Source of the DNA: Tilletiaria anomala UBC 951
Taxonomy: Eukaryota > Basidiomycota > Exobasidiomycetes > Georgefischeriales > Tilletiariaceae
Direction of reading: 5' to 3'
Assembly: GCF_000711695.1 (NCBI RefSeq)
Contig: NW_013547013.1
Coordinates: 186,001-250,000 of the forward strand
Length of the DNA: 64,000 bases
The position numbers and the translations under genes were made by a program. Shown here one piece after another: positions 1 through 11,865 of this stretch (the first letter of the stretch is position 1; the number at the start of each line of letters is the position of its first letter). The notes below the pieces were generated by a model, which had not been told where the DNA came from, searched no databases, and was given only the letters and a program-made list of their open reading frames with translations.

Positions 1-1305
1 CAGCGTCCAAGCATTGCGTGACAAATGGCGTGATTTCAGCGGGGCAGCGGAGCAGCAGCACTTCCAAAGTCTGAAGGCATGCTTCGCGCAACTCATCATC
101 CTCTTCCTCTGAGTTTACCAGCGGAAGAATCGCTGTCATAAAGTCTGGAAGCCTCTTCCCAATCCGACGTGGTGATGCGCGCGCCAATGATCCAGTCAGG
201 AGGGTCATCGTGCGCCTCGCTTCCTTGTTTGACGACCAAAGGTCCGTGTGAGTCCTTTTGCAGATTTCAGTGAATGTCTCTGTCGATGCGCATGCGCCGA
301 GAATTGACATAGCCGTCATAGCACGTTTTCGCACGCCAGCGTTGTTGTGCTCGAGCGCGGTGAAGAATGCTTTCATGCTTGGCTGCTGGAAGTCCTTCTT
401 TGCTGCGGTGACTGATGGGGCGAATCGGCTGAAGATCTCAGTGACAATCTCTAGGCAATCGATAAGCAATTCCTGTGACGCTGTCGGCTGCATACAAGAA
501 CGAAAATTTGCATAAGCAAGGTGGCCCATAGAAACGTAACTACAAGCAACGAGGGCCGTATTGAACTCACACTTTCAATGACTTGAATCAGCTTAGGAGC
601 AAGCTTCATGGAGATGGAAGCAGCCAATTTCGAAGTAGGCGGAAGCTCAACTACCACCGTCTTCAGTCCTGTCAGACGTGGGGCAGAGCATGTCAATCCC
701 AAAGCCGGTCACTCCATCGCTGAACGTCCAACGCGCCTAGAGAAGCAATGTCTCGCAGTTCCTCTTCCTTTCCTGAAATGTATTCGACTAGCTTGTTTGT
801 GATGTTCTGCAGCTCTCCTTCGCGGACTCTTCGCACCAGGATGCCCAATCTGTGGAGTCAGAGTGACGCGGATCAGCACATGATGTTGTTGGGACTCTGG
901 ATAGCGGAGCTTCTAAATCTATTCGCAGTACATACGTCTTGACAGTCATGTTCTTAACCTCTCCGTTCGTGTCCTTCATCATCTCAAGAACCTGATTGAC
1001 TGTCCGCGACTCGGTGCCCACATCCTTCACGATGAAGTCATCGGACTTGGCTCGCGTGATCAAGTCATTGAGAGCCATGTACCTGTAGCGCGTGGTTGGG
1101 GATCAGTCTCCCTTCGTTGTCTAGGTGGTCCCACTGCATGGAGCTTACCGGTAGTCCGGATCGGCGGATCGCATCTATGAAGAGAAAGTCGAGCGGAAGA
1201 CAAGCAGATTGATCAGAATGGTGCTTGGGGCGCACTACGGCCCCAGATCTAAGCTGCACACACCTTCTCCAGAAGAGTGGCCACGAAGGCCGAAGTGCGG
1301 TCCAT
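1..1305 (-). CDS. CAND1: CAND1/TIP120 cullin-associated protein, N-terminal part (runs off left edge)
   Basis: CAND1 is a HEAT-repeat solenoid that binds unneddylated cullin-RING ligases and exchanges their substrate receptors. I assembled six exons on the minus strand: 1305-1264, 1174-1149, 1082-936, 849-737, 668-571 and 487 to beyond base 1, in phase, giving 304 residues. The start MDRTSAFVATLLEKM followed by DPDYRYMALNDL aligns with the CAND1 N-terminus (family: LLEKM, DFRFMATNDL). NGEVKN, EEELRDIASL, GLKTVVVELPP and NNAGVRKRAM match the first HEAT repeats. The family is about 1,200 residues, so roughly three quarters lies outside the window. The fourth intron appears to use a GC donor. 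It is divergent from the paladin gene across about 0.5 kb. Identification is firm; the exact junction at 737/668 is less certain. Confidence 0.9.
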
Positions 1306-1800
1306 GTTGGGCGACGGATTTCCTCGCACCTCGTGTCGTACTTCGACAAGGGCAGGGCCAGTTGAAATGCAGAGTGGGAAAATGGAAAGAGATCGATGCC
1401 TCAGTGGCAAGCCATAGCAACGGAGCAAAATGGCTGCTTGACTCTTGAGCACCTTGGGCGTCTAGCTGACAAAGGACTAGAAAGTCGGGATCGAGGGCAG
1501 GCGTCAATGCGGCGTCATGCCACGCTCGGACCATCCGAGGGTATGAATTGTGGCACCACGGCAGCCAAGTTGGCTTCGCTGTTGCAGTCGAGGGTGATGT
1601 TGTCGTGAGGGTTGAGCGACCACTCAAAGGATGAACACACGCGTCAATCCTCATATCCCCGGTCTTCGTGCTCTCGGCTCACGCGTCATAAGCTCTACGC
1701 TCTCCGCTCAATATCAAGCATCTGCGTGTGGTTAGACTTGCCCTCTTCGCGCCTAGCAGACAGTTCCAACTGTCTCCCTGGCGTTAGCCTGTCAAGCGAT
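1306..1800. promoter_or_regulatory. CAND1/paladin divergent promoter region
   Basis: A 495-base gap lies between two divergent start codons. I see no clear TATA element or conserved coding signal. Open frames here lack ATG starts and family resemblance. Confidence 0.4.
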
Positions 1801-4800
1801 ATGCGTCGCAGCAGCCAGACTCCTGGGAACGTCTCGACCTCAGCGGTTCATCCTTTGCCAACCCAGCCATCTAGCTTTTGGACGCGCAAAGAAGACCAAG
1901 CCGTTGTGCGAAATCGTAGAGGAAATGTGTTGACAAGGGGCTTGATTCTCAAGACCGATCACTTTGCTGGAAGTGAGTCGATTGCAGGTTGCGACACTCT
2001 GTTTTGGTGTCTCTGGTTGGAGCTAAGGTCTATTGCAACCTCATATGTTTCTTAGCTCGGCCTGCGCATCTTTCGATCCACTTGCAAGGAGCACCGAATT
2101 TTCGAAAAGCGAACGTCGATCTAGGAGTGTATGGAGTAGCCCAACCAAGCATCACTGGCCTCAAGACCATCCTCTCAGTATTGGGCTGTCAACCGGAGGG
2201 TAGCACAGATGGAGAAAAACTGTCAGCCGGGGATACTCTCCATCTTGTGCAGCTCTCTCCCTCTCCAGCCCCTTCTCCAAATCCATTGAATTCTCCTTTC
2301 AAGGGTCTATCAACATCGTCTGCAGGAGATGATGGGGGAGTTGCTTCTGGATTGTCGGTGCGTGATAAGTGCGTGTGGGTATGTACCAGAGAGGAGCCAG
2401 TCATCTACATCTGCGGGCGGCCTTTTGTTCTGCGCGATGCAGACACCCCGACAATGACGCTTGGCATGTCGGATCGTGCTTCTAATTTGGAAGGCATTGA
2501 ATCAAGACTCAAAGATGATATTTTGAACGAGGCTTCAAAGCACAACAACCTGCTACTCGTGCACGAGGAAGATCGCGGTGGCAATGTGATCCCAACCTGG
2601 ATCTGCGTCAGCTCTGATGCTGTCATGACGGTCAAGGAGGTATATAGAGCTATCATAAAAGCAGGCTGGAAAGTAGAGTACCATAGAGTACCGATCTCGG
2701 AGACCCAGGCCATCGAGAACAACTACGTGAGGAATGATCGAGCAGAGCTGCTGCGTGGTATGGCAACTCACTGGAGCGGCTTCACCCATAGCTTGACGCC
2801 TATGCGCAAATCATTAAGAGAGTCGACCCTCGGACAACTTCCATCGTCGCCAATTGCGGCGCTGGCTTCAACCGGACAACCTTTGCAATGGTCGCAGCTC
2901 TCCTGATCAGACGCAAGCAGCTCTTGCTTCTAGATCGTCCAGATCCATTCCAAGAGGCCTCCTTCGTTCGAAGTACCTTGTTGACAGGAGCTTCGTCGGC
3001 AAATTATCCGGTGCCAACGACCGCAGTGGCTAAATCCATGGAAGCAGTCACCCAGCAACAAGCTCAGAGTCGCGCACTGCTCCGCCTGATCAAAACACTA
3101 GGCGAAGCCTTCTCGCGCGAAGCGTCCCAATCCGTTACCGAGCTCCTGCTAATGGATCCTGTCTTGACGGACAGCCTACGAGCAGCCGGCACCGGAGACT
3201 TTGGGATCATCCGCCAACTTTCTGGGCTCCTTGACGAAGGTCTAGAAAGCAAAGCATTGGTCGACACGGCTGTTGACGCCTGTTCGCAGGTGACTAACTT
3301 GCGCGAGGCTATCTTGATCGAGCGTGTACAGTATGCAGCTCAGTCAGGCCGGTTGGACCCGGAAGGGAAGACGAGCCGATCTCATCTTCAGAAAGCCTTG
3401 AGGGCACTGGAAAGGTACGTTGCACCATGCTGTACGAGCTACAGCTACGCCGCTGTCTCATGCTCTGTTTCCATGAACAGGTATTATTTCCTCGTCGCCT
3501 TTGCGTCCTACGTAAACGCTAGCAAGACTGCAGTGTTTGATCACCGCTTCGTTGTGTGGCTGAAGGCTCGAGGAGAGATCTGGAACAGCATTCTTCGAAT
3601 CCGCTCACAAACCATGCAGCTCGTACGTTCAGCCCATTTTGTTGTGGCCATCCGTGCATCTGTAACTGACTTTTCAACATCTCTAGTACCTCTTCGATCC
3701 CATCTCTGATCTCTCTTCCCTGAGCAAAGCTCTGACTGGTCAGTCTATAACAATCTCGAGCCTGCAAGATCGGCCCGCTCAGGGCGAAATTGGAGACGAA
3801 TTTGCGGAGCACATCATCCGCAACAGGGCGGGTATTGTCCTTCGGCCCATGACATTATTGAAGTGCGATATCTGGCGACGATTCGCTGAGCTCAATGCCG
3901 GCCTGGAGGTCCGAGGCACCGTCAACTTCCGCTGCATCGAGGGAACAGAGATCTATGCGACGGGCCAACCAACTGACGAAGGGATCAACAATGTAATCAT
4001 GAATGTGACGGAGCGCGGCGGTAGATCGGTCTCGCAAGTGACGTGGCTCAACCTCCGTGAAGAACCCTTAGTCTACATCAACGGAAAACCTTACTGCCTG
4101 CGACCGAGCGGCATGTCCTTGCGCAATTCCAAAGCTTTCAGTGGGATCTCTTGGACCAGGCTTCAGCTTCTCGAGGACCGTCTGAAGGGAGACATTCTGG
4201 CCGAGCTTACAAATGGTGACAACAGGGTTTTGCTGCACACCGAGACAGAAGATGGCGCTGTCGTTCCGGTGTGGGAGGAGGTAGAGGCGCAAGACGTGCA
4301 GACTGTCTCGGAGGTAATGGGCGGCAAAGCTCGTGATCTTGCTTCCAGTGGCATCAAACTTGATTATCGGAGAATTCCCATCACAGCAGAGAAGATGCCA
4401 GACTCGAGCGATATGACCGACCTCTTGTCCGTTGTGCTGCAGGCTAAAGCGGATAATTCACCCATCATTCTTAACGACCAATTGGGCCGAGGTCGTAGCA
4501 CGCTCACAGCAATCATTGTTCTTTTGGTTTCGCAGTGGATTGACGATTCTGATGCGACAGTCGATGCGAGTCCATCAGGAACAGGAGCAGCAGCCAAGGC
4601 GGAAGACCGAGCAACCTTGCATTACCACATCATCAATTCCGTCTTGCGCGTCTTGCCGAAAGGCTTGGAAGTCAAGAGACGAGTGGACCGTGCAATCGAT
4701 GCATGCTCCCAGATCCTGAACTTGCGCGACTCGATCGAAGAAGCTCGCCTGGCAGCAGAAGACTTGGACGACAAGGACGCCAGGGATGCCAAGCTCTCAG

Positions 4801-6490
4801 GCGGGCTGCAAAACCTGCGTCGATATTTCGAGCTCATGATCTTCCAAGCCTACCTCATGTCCACCGTACCAAGCATTCCGGTCTCTTCGACTTTCGAGCG
4901 ATTTGTCACCAGGCAACCGGTGTTCAAGACTCTCGCTAAAGACTTTGAAAATGAGCCATTGACGACCATTACGCCCCTTCAGAGCGGAGTCAAGGAGGGG
5001 TTGGCATCCGAAAGCGAAGAGCAGGAGGTCATCAGCAATCGGAATGGCTCCATTCTCAGTCCTTTTACCATGCTCAAGTCAGACTTCTTCCCTGGTATCC
5101 TCAAGAAGAGCTTGCCCGTCCACATCGACGGCATGCCAAATATGCGCGGCGTTCCCATGCAGCTGCTCGCTTCTGCATCCTTATCCTCATCGATCAATCT
5201 GGAGTCGTTTAGCGCGCGCGAAGTCTGGGGTACCGGAATGCCCACCCTTACAGGTCTGCGGCTTGGGTTGCAGAAGATGGGCGCTGCGCCCGATGGACCC
5301 TCCCGCGTAGTTTGGACATCCTTGCGCGAGGAGCCGGTCCTATACGTGAAGGGACGACCCCACGTCCTACGCCTTGCGGACCAACCTCTGACGAACGTCG
5401 AAGCTACTGGTATTACAACTGAGGTTGTTGAACAAATGGAGCGCGCCTTGAAAGCAGATGTGATCAATGAAGCCCGTGCACGAGAGAACAGAGTTCTACT
5501 ACATGACGAGATCGACCTCGCTGCTGGACGGTACGAGCTTGTGCCGGTCTGGGAGCACGTCGCGGATGAAGATGTGCTAACTCCGAGAGAGGTCAGTAAA
5601 TGGAACCGACTGGCATTCATCTCAAAAGTGTCTGACGCCTTCCTCATCGTGCACCAGGTCTATGAGACGGTAGTGCGCGAAGGCTACAAGGTGGACTACG
5701 CACGTCTAGCAGTCACAGATGAGCAAGCGCCGCGAGCGACCGTTTTCTCCATGCTAGAGAACCGCATTCATCTGGCCCTCCGCACCGGATCTATCCCCGT
5801 CTTTAATTGCCAGATGGGTCGAGGAAGGACCTCTGTTTCGATGATCATCGCGTCGCTCGTGACGACCATTTCCATTGGGGCCGAAGATCTCTTATCTGGC
5901 TCTCTGGTCGCATCGATCACAATCGACGCCAATGGAGGCGACATCGCCGACGAGTGGGACGAGCAGTATTTGATCAAGGGCGAATACCGTAGTATTCTAC
6001 AGCTCGTTGGTGTGCTAACGCATGGACAGCTGGCCAAAAAGCTGGCCGACAGGGTGAGGAACATGTACGACGAAGGTAGATGCCTTGGTCGGGTTGACTG
6101 AAATGTCTTTGCGATTCACAGGCAATAGACCTCATGGAGGCTGTCCAAAATCTGCGCAAGGCCGTCTATGATGCGAAGCTGCGCCTCAACACCGCAGAGG
6201 CGGGGACAAGCAAGTGGCGCTCGCTTCATCGGGTCTATGCGAACTATCTGCAGCGTTACGGCTATCTGATCGCTTTTGCCGACTACCTCCTGGAAAAATC
6301 TCAGCATTTCAGCTCGGATAGCACGAGCGATGGAGCTGACATCGATGCGTCAACTGTCGGATCCGAGGTGCTTGATTCGCAAACCCCTTCTGATTCACAA
6401 GTCCTTTCCGGCTTTCCTACGTTCGTCAAGTGGCTGCAGCTTCGTCCGGAGATTGGCCGCATACTCGATAACGTTCAAGATCTCCAATAA
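1801..6490 (+). CDS. PALD1: Paladin-like protein with three PTP-like phytase domains
   Basis: Paladins are cytosolic proteins with repeated cysteine-phosphatase-like (PTP-like phytase) domains; animal paladin acts on phosphoinositides, while the fungal role is little known. Seven exons fit in phase: 1801-1972, 2056-2726, 2792-3414, 3481-3622, 3687-5591, 5658-6053 and 6122-6490, giving 1,425 residues, the size I expect for fungal members. Each repeat opens with RNRxGxVLxxxxLLKxDxF and a GxPNxR or related segment, then an REEP(L/V)xYI(N/K)GRP block, then the CX5R loop. Loop 1 is CGAGFNR (C303-R309), loop 2 is DQLGRGR (D800-R806, no cysteine), loop 3 is CQMGRGR (C1222-R1228). Domain 2 is therefore predicted inactive. 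The ATG at 1801 is the first in frame before the first repeat. Identification is strong; catalytic activity is inferred. Confidence 0.9.
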
Positions 6491-6659
6491 GTGGCATCTT
6501 GCGGCCAGACGTTCGTGCAGATGAGTTGCGCCTAAAACCAGCTCTCAAAGGGGAGTGCAAGCGGTCAGGCAGGGAGACTGCTTGACGAGAGTATGGGCGT
6601 TCACTGCCTCTTGCATCGCTGCGAGACGACTATTATGCTACATAGATGACCCTCGGTCC

Positions 6660-9572
6660 TCACTCCTCATCGAGCTCTGCATCGTTATCTCCCCCTTCAT
6701 CCCCCTTATCGTGCGCTGCCTCAAAAGTTGCGGGGGACGCCTCGGACATCTCTTTCCAGGCGTCTTCGATACGAGCTGCGGCTCGCAGCCCAACTACAGC
6801 CTTGGCATCTCTGACAGCCGTGTCGAGAGCGTTCATAGCCTTCTGTACATCCTGCCTATCCCGCAATAGATGCTGCAGCCACGTGATGCGTGCTTGCACG
6901 AAAATTTCTGGGTCGGTTGTATGACTGCTGAAAAGCAGCTTGCCGAAGATCTGATCCGCCTTGGCTGCTTCCTTCGATAGGCGCGCAGAACTGTCTGCGT
7001 CGCCCTGCTTCGCTTGCCAGTACGCCGGCGCTCGCTCGCTGTGACCGCGATGCTTGTGCTGGCCAGCCAGCGAGCGATATCGCGCGGCGTGAAGCTCGCA
7101 CAGCTTGAGCCAGAAGCCAGCGCTCGCGACGCTATCCTTCATGACGATCGCGCGGGCCGCATCCATTGCACGCTCTGCGGTCTTGGCCGACCGCGCATCT
7201 TCCAAGCGGGCGGCAATGCCAAAGACAGCCGAAAGCACGCTGTCGTGTATCGCCTGACGCACTTCGCGCGCCTCTGGGTCGGTGCATGTCTGTACGGACC
7301 GACGCGAGTTGTCGACCAAGGTATCGAATGAAGCCCACACCCAGCGATCTGCCTTCTTGTCGCGCAGCGCCAGCTCGCGCGAAACCAAGTCGATGGTGCG
7401 TTGCCACAGCGCGGTTGACTCTGGCGCTGCAGCGACGGCGAGAAGGTGTTCGCGCAAGAGCTCATCCTTGGCATCAGGCTCTGCGCGCTGTACCAAGCGG
7501 CGCTTGGCGCAGTCGAGCGAAAGGCACCATAAGCGTGCGGCTGAGTCGGACGTAGCGACTGAGTTGCTCCCAAGCTTCTCGGCGGTGTACGAGCAGGTCT
7601 TGATAGCTTTGCGGATCCGCTGAGCTTCAGCAGCGTCATCTCTTTCATCCACTTGCGCATGGGCGAAGTGCATCTCGGCGACAGGGAAGCTAAGATACTT
7701 GCTCTTCTTGGCCGATATGTACACCTGTTCCGAAAGCGCGTCGACAAGAGCGCGCAACTCGGGCCCCTCCTGCGCAGCCCACGTCGCTCGCAGAGCTTGC
7801 AAGAAGTGCGTCTCTAGTTCTGCAAGTTTTGAGGCTTCTGCGACCGTCGAAACATCGGCGACTGAGGAAACTGCATCGGCAGCTGTGAGTGATTGCACTG
7901 CCTCTGCATAGTGTTTGAAGGCGGAAATGACGTCCTTCGGCAGTGTCTCGTCCTCCATGTCTTGCCGTGCAAGGACATCATTCATGAGGTTCAAGACGAG
8001 AAGACGCTGCGTCTCGGACTGCTGCGTGCTTGCAGCAACCGCGCGTTCAATGTCACTACCATCCATCTGCAAGGTGCTTGCAGCTTTGAGTGATTCGTTC
8101 GTCTCCATCTCGCTGGCCAATTCCTCGGACGAAGGCCAGAGCTGGACGTTTGCGCTGATGGGGGCTGAGCCAAGCACGAACGATGCATGCGCCACATGCG
8201 GGAAATGAGTGCGTAGATGCGCATGCACGTCCTCAACCAACTCATTTCGGAGCTTCTGGCCACTTCCTTGCTTGGCGTGTCCGTCCGCAAAGGGGAAGCT
8301 TGCAAGGAGCATTCGAACTGCTACGAGGTAGATGAAGCGATATCGTTGCGGCAGGTTGTCCACAGCCGAGCGGACGGCAAGACGGATGATAGCCCCTTGC
8401 AGAACGGGCAGCTGCGCCGCGGCACTGGCTTTGGAGGCATCTACCACTTTCTGGGCAGCAGACACTGAGCTATCCGGTTGCGGCTTTGATGCCGCCGTCG
8501 CCTTCGCTGTTGCGCTTAGCTCTTGGCCACTTCCTTCGGCGTCGCCCTCGTCGTCGTCTTTGCCAGCGTCATTGAGCGCTTGCGCGGCCTCAAAAGCCTG
8601 TTCTTGCATATCCGCGTCTTCCTCCTCGCCGTTCCGCTCCATCGCGTCTGCTGCTGCGGCCTTGGATGCCAGCTCATCAGACGCGCCCTCTGCACTGATG
8701 CCAAGGATGGCCCAGCGCCGCCGCAGACGCTCCATGAACACGAGCTCCATCCTGACGTATTCGAGAGCCAAGTCGAGATAGTCGCGTTCTTTAGAGCCTG
8801 GCGGAACGAAGAGAGACGCGGAGTCATCCTTCCGACCCTGCCTTGACGAGGAGACGACCGCTCCATTCAACTTGCTCTTTTTGCTCGGCCTGTCTCCATC
8901 CTGCGAGCTGAGCAGGTGGCGCTCGCGCTTCTTGCGATCGCCTCCTGCTCGCGCCGCATCATGTTGGACCGGACGATTGATGCGCAGCGCACGCTGCAGC
9001 AGCGCACGCGCGGCCGTCGGCGCGCCATTTGCATTGAGCTCGTGGTCCGCCGCGAGGATCCACAGACGCGTGTTCTGTGGGTGCAAGGCGAGACCGCGCC
9101 CGAGGACGCGCCCGAGGACGACGCGCATGCCGTTCGATTTAGCCCATTGGATATAATCGATCCATACGTGCACTTGCGATTTAAATTTTCGCACGGCTCG
9201 CTCGTAGATCGAAATCGTCCGGGCCGTGCTGGCTGACTTGAACTGTGAGAGCACCGCCTTTGGCAAGTCTATTGCAGGGTGAGGAAGGGCCGAATCGGTC
9301 AGCAATTGCTACAGAAGTGACAAAGCGAAGGCTACAGCTGCATCCTCACCCAGGGTTCTGCATCTGAGTAGTCTCAGCTTCTCCGTTCTCTCTTCGAAAT
9401 CGAGGTAGGCCTTAAAGTCCTCCCACAGCGCCACTCTGCGAACGAGGTTGGACTCATACTGCTGCCTCTGAGACGTCAAAGCACGCAGTTCCTCCCGCGT
9501 AAAGACACCGGACGTCGCGAGCAAGTCCAGCGATGGGAGCGAGCGCTCCAGCTGATACGTCACACGCTCCAT
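6660..9572 (-). CDS. UTP6: UTP6, U3 snoRNP / small-subunit processome protein
   Basis: UTP6 is a HAT-repeat component of the UTP-B part of the SSU processome, needed in the nucleolus for early 18S rRNA processing. Exon 1 is 9572-9350 and exon 2 is 9268-6660, joined in phase, giving 943 residues. The N-terminus MERVTYQLERSLPSL is close to the UTP6 signature, followed by EELRALTSQRQQYE and HAT motifs such as SIYERAVRKFKSQVHVWIDYI. Yeast UTP6 is about 440 residues; this one is much longer because of an acidic, Ala/Glu-rich low-complexity insert in the first half (roughly residues 220-310) and an extended HAT-like C-terminal half with many WxxL/YxxA elements. It ends in an acidic tail. It is convergent with paladin, 169 bases apart, and divergent from YPT7. 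Confidence 0.88.
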
Positions 9573-10317
9573 TTTGGTGCGCTTGTGTCGCCCGACGCTC
9601 GAAGGATGATCGCAAGGTGGATCTGAGCAGTAGTCAGGCTAATGAAGAAGGAGCGAACGCGCCGCAGAGACCAGCTTCAGGACGCATTCACCGTGCGTCT
9701 GATTTCATGCCGTCTGAAGATACCTTGTGCCCTACCAGCTAAGGGGTCAATTATCAGGCTATCCGAGCAGGAGCATCACAAGAAGACGCCCTCTCCGTCA
9801 ACGAGTGTGAGATGAATTCCAATGGCGATGGCTTCGTTGTGACCTCGAAAAAATTGACTATGGGGGCGGAACGGGTCGACAATGCAGCACGTGACTTGCT
9901 TTGTCCTCCCTATGAATCAGTTGCGCATGCACATAGGGTTGTGTCCCCAACTCTCTGTGTCTTTGCCGAGCGATTGGTCGTCCCCTAGGCTTGGCCCTAT
10001 GGTTTTGTGATTAACCCACCAGCCTGGAGAGGAGAGCGCTCTGGCTGCACGCATCTTCATGCTCATCAGCTAGGCCGGGGGTTGTCTCCTTTTGTGAGGG
10101 TTGGCTGTGGTGTGACGCCTGCCAGCCTCACACCCACACTCTCTCCTAGTCAGTCAGCGAGTGAGTGACCTCAAGATCATACTCAACACCACATCAATCG
10201 CTCTTAGCTCCAACACATCTCCAACTGCTTGGGTCCTGCCTAAAGCAACCACATCGGCCAGCGTAGCAGTGCAAGTTGACTCTCCACAGGTGACCCCGCA
10301 TCGAAAGCAAGCGCAAG
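9573..10317. promoter_or_regulatory. UTP6/YPT7 divergent intergenic region
   Basis: A 745-base gap between divergent starts. The YPT7-proximal half is CT-rich with short direct repeats around 10135-10170, as is common in fungal core promoters. I see no further gene or RNA. Confidence 0.4.
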
Positions 10318-11597
10318 ATGGCTTCCAGAAAGAAGGTCCTTCTTAAGGTGCGTAGCGATCGCAGAGTGGGCTTCAGCTCGTGGAGCAGCCTCCTTGCCTT
10401 GCAAGCCATTTGATCCAGTTGGCCCACCATTTTATTTTTGTGGAGGTGATGCTGATAAGATCGCTGATTCGCCCCTCTGCAATCGTCGTGCTCCTCTCGC
10501 TGCCATCTCCAACAGGTCATCGTGAGTACCTTCAAAACGCGTGTCACTGCTGTCCCTCGAGCTGCTATGCTGACCACACTGACTCGTCGTCCGACTCTCA
10601 TTACTGACACGCAGATCCTTGGCGACTCTGGGTGAGGATAGGCAAGTCCGCTCCTGCTATTAATTATGCCCATTCTTACATAGCTCGTTGATCCCTTTGC
10701 CGTTCGCCTATGTTCAACTACACCATCCCAATCGCGGTCGTGCCTCCGCTTCCTTGCAGTGTCGGCAAGACCTCTCTTATGAACCAATGTGCGTGATATC
10801 CTCTCCATGCTTACCTTTCTCTCAAGCTCGCTATCTCGATGTCAGGAAGCCAGAAGCAGGTTGCGAAGCGAGCGATCGGGTGAGGACATCATATAACCAA
10901 CATGGTGTTGACAAAGCTCGGATCTGTTTGTGCTTGCTTTACCCCATGTAGATGTCAACAAGCGTTTCTCATCAGCGTACAAAGCCACCATCGGGGCCGA
11001 CTTCCTCACTCGGGAGGTCATGGTCGATGACAGGCTCGTCACAATGCAAGTGTGTACTCTGTTCCCGTTCACTGTCCTTTGGGGATCATTCGAGTACTCA
11101 TCCGACGACCGAAAGTGCTGACACCTCGCGACACCGGTTGTCGCTCTCATGCCCCGCAGCTCTGGGACACAGCCGGCCAAGAGCGTTTCCAATCTTTAGG
11201 CGTTGCCTTTTACCGCGGCGCCGACTGCTGTGTGCTGGTGTACGACGTCAATTCGAGCAAATCATTCGAGACCCTCGATTCGTGGCGCGACGAGTTCCTC
11301 ATCCAGGCCAGCCCGCACGACGTGGAGAACTTCCCGTTCGTCGTGCTAGGGAATAAGATCGACTGCGAGGAGAGCAAGAGGATGGTCTCGCAAAAGCGAG
11401 CGATGACGTGGTGCCAGTCAAAAGGAAACATCCCATACTTTGAAACGTCAGCAAAGGAGGCCATTAATGTCGAGCAAGCTTTCCAGACCATTGCTAAGAA
11501 CGCGCTGCAACAGGAGGCAGAGGCAGAGCTATACGCCGACTACCCGGATCCGATCAGGATTGACAGCGACAACACGCAGGCCGGCTGCAATTGCTAA
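10318..11597 (+). CDS. YPT7: Ypt7/Rab7 vacuolar small GTPase
   Basis: Ypt7 is the Rab7-type GTPase that drives late endosome-vacuole and vacuole-vacuole fusion through HOPS. Six exons fit in phase: 10318-10347, 10516-10521 (6 nt), 10615-10631, 10760-10788, 10952-11049 and 11160-11597, giving 205 residues (Rab7 is about 207). Visible motifs are [11 protein letters not shown]-loop GDSGVGKTS (residues 15-23), switch II WDTAGQE (62-68), NKID (125-128), ETSAKEA, and C-terminal CNC for double geranylgeranylation. The effector region [14 protein letters not shown] is Rab7-like. The 6-nt exon encodes Val-Ile and is required for the protein to match the family. The gene is intact. Confidence 0.96.
10516..10521 (+). 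other. YPT7: 6-nt micro-exon of YPT7
   Basis: The sequence aacag|GTCATC|gtgagt places two codons (Val-Ile) between an acceptor and a donor. Without it the protein would read LLK-ILGD and miss two residues conserved in Rab7 (LLKVIILGD). Confidence 0.8.
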
Positions 11598-11865
11598 TAA
11601 GTTGCACGTTCTCGACCGATTCTTCTCTCGCCATTCGCATCAGCTCTTGCCCATCTGCAAGTTCCACACGCCACGCATACCTCGTCGCGCCTGTCCGCCA
11701 TGACTCATTCCATCACCGCCCGTACGTCTTCACGCTACCGCTGCACGCAGCATGCAACCCTTATCGGTCGGGTACCTCTCGTGGTTGATGTGAATGATGC
11801 TCTTCAAGCTTAATCAATGAATGATAAATGCAATTTTTGCCTTCTGCTGAATGCAACACAGCTGC

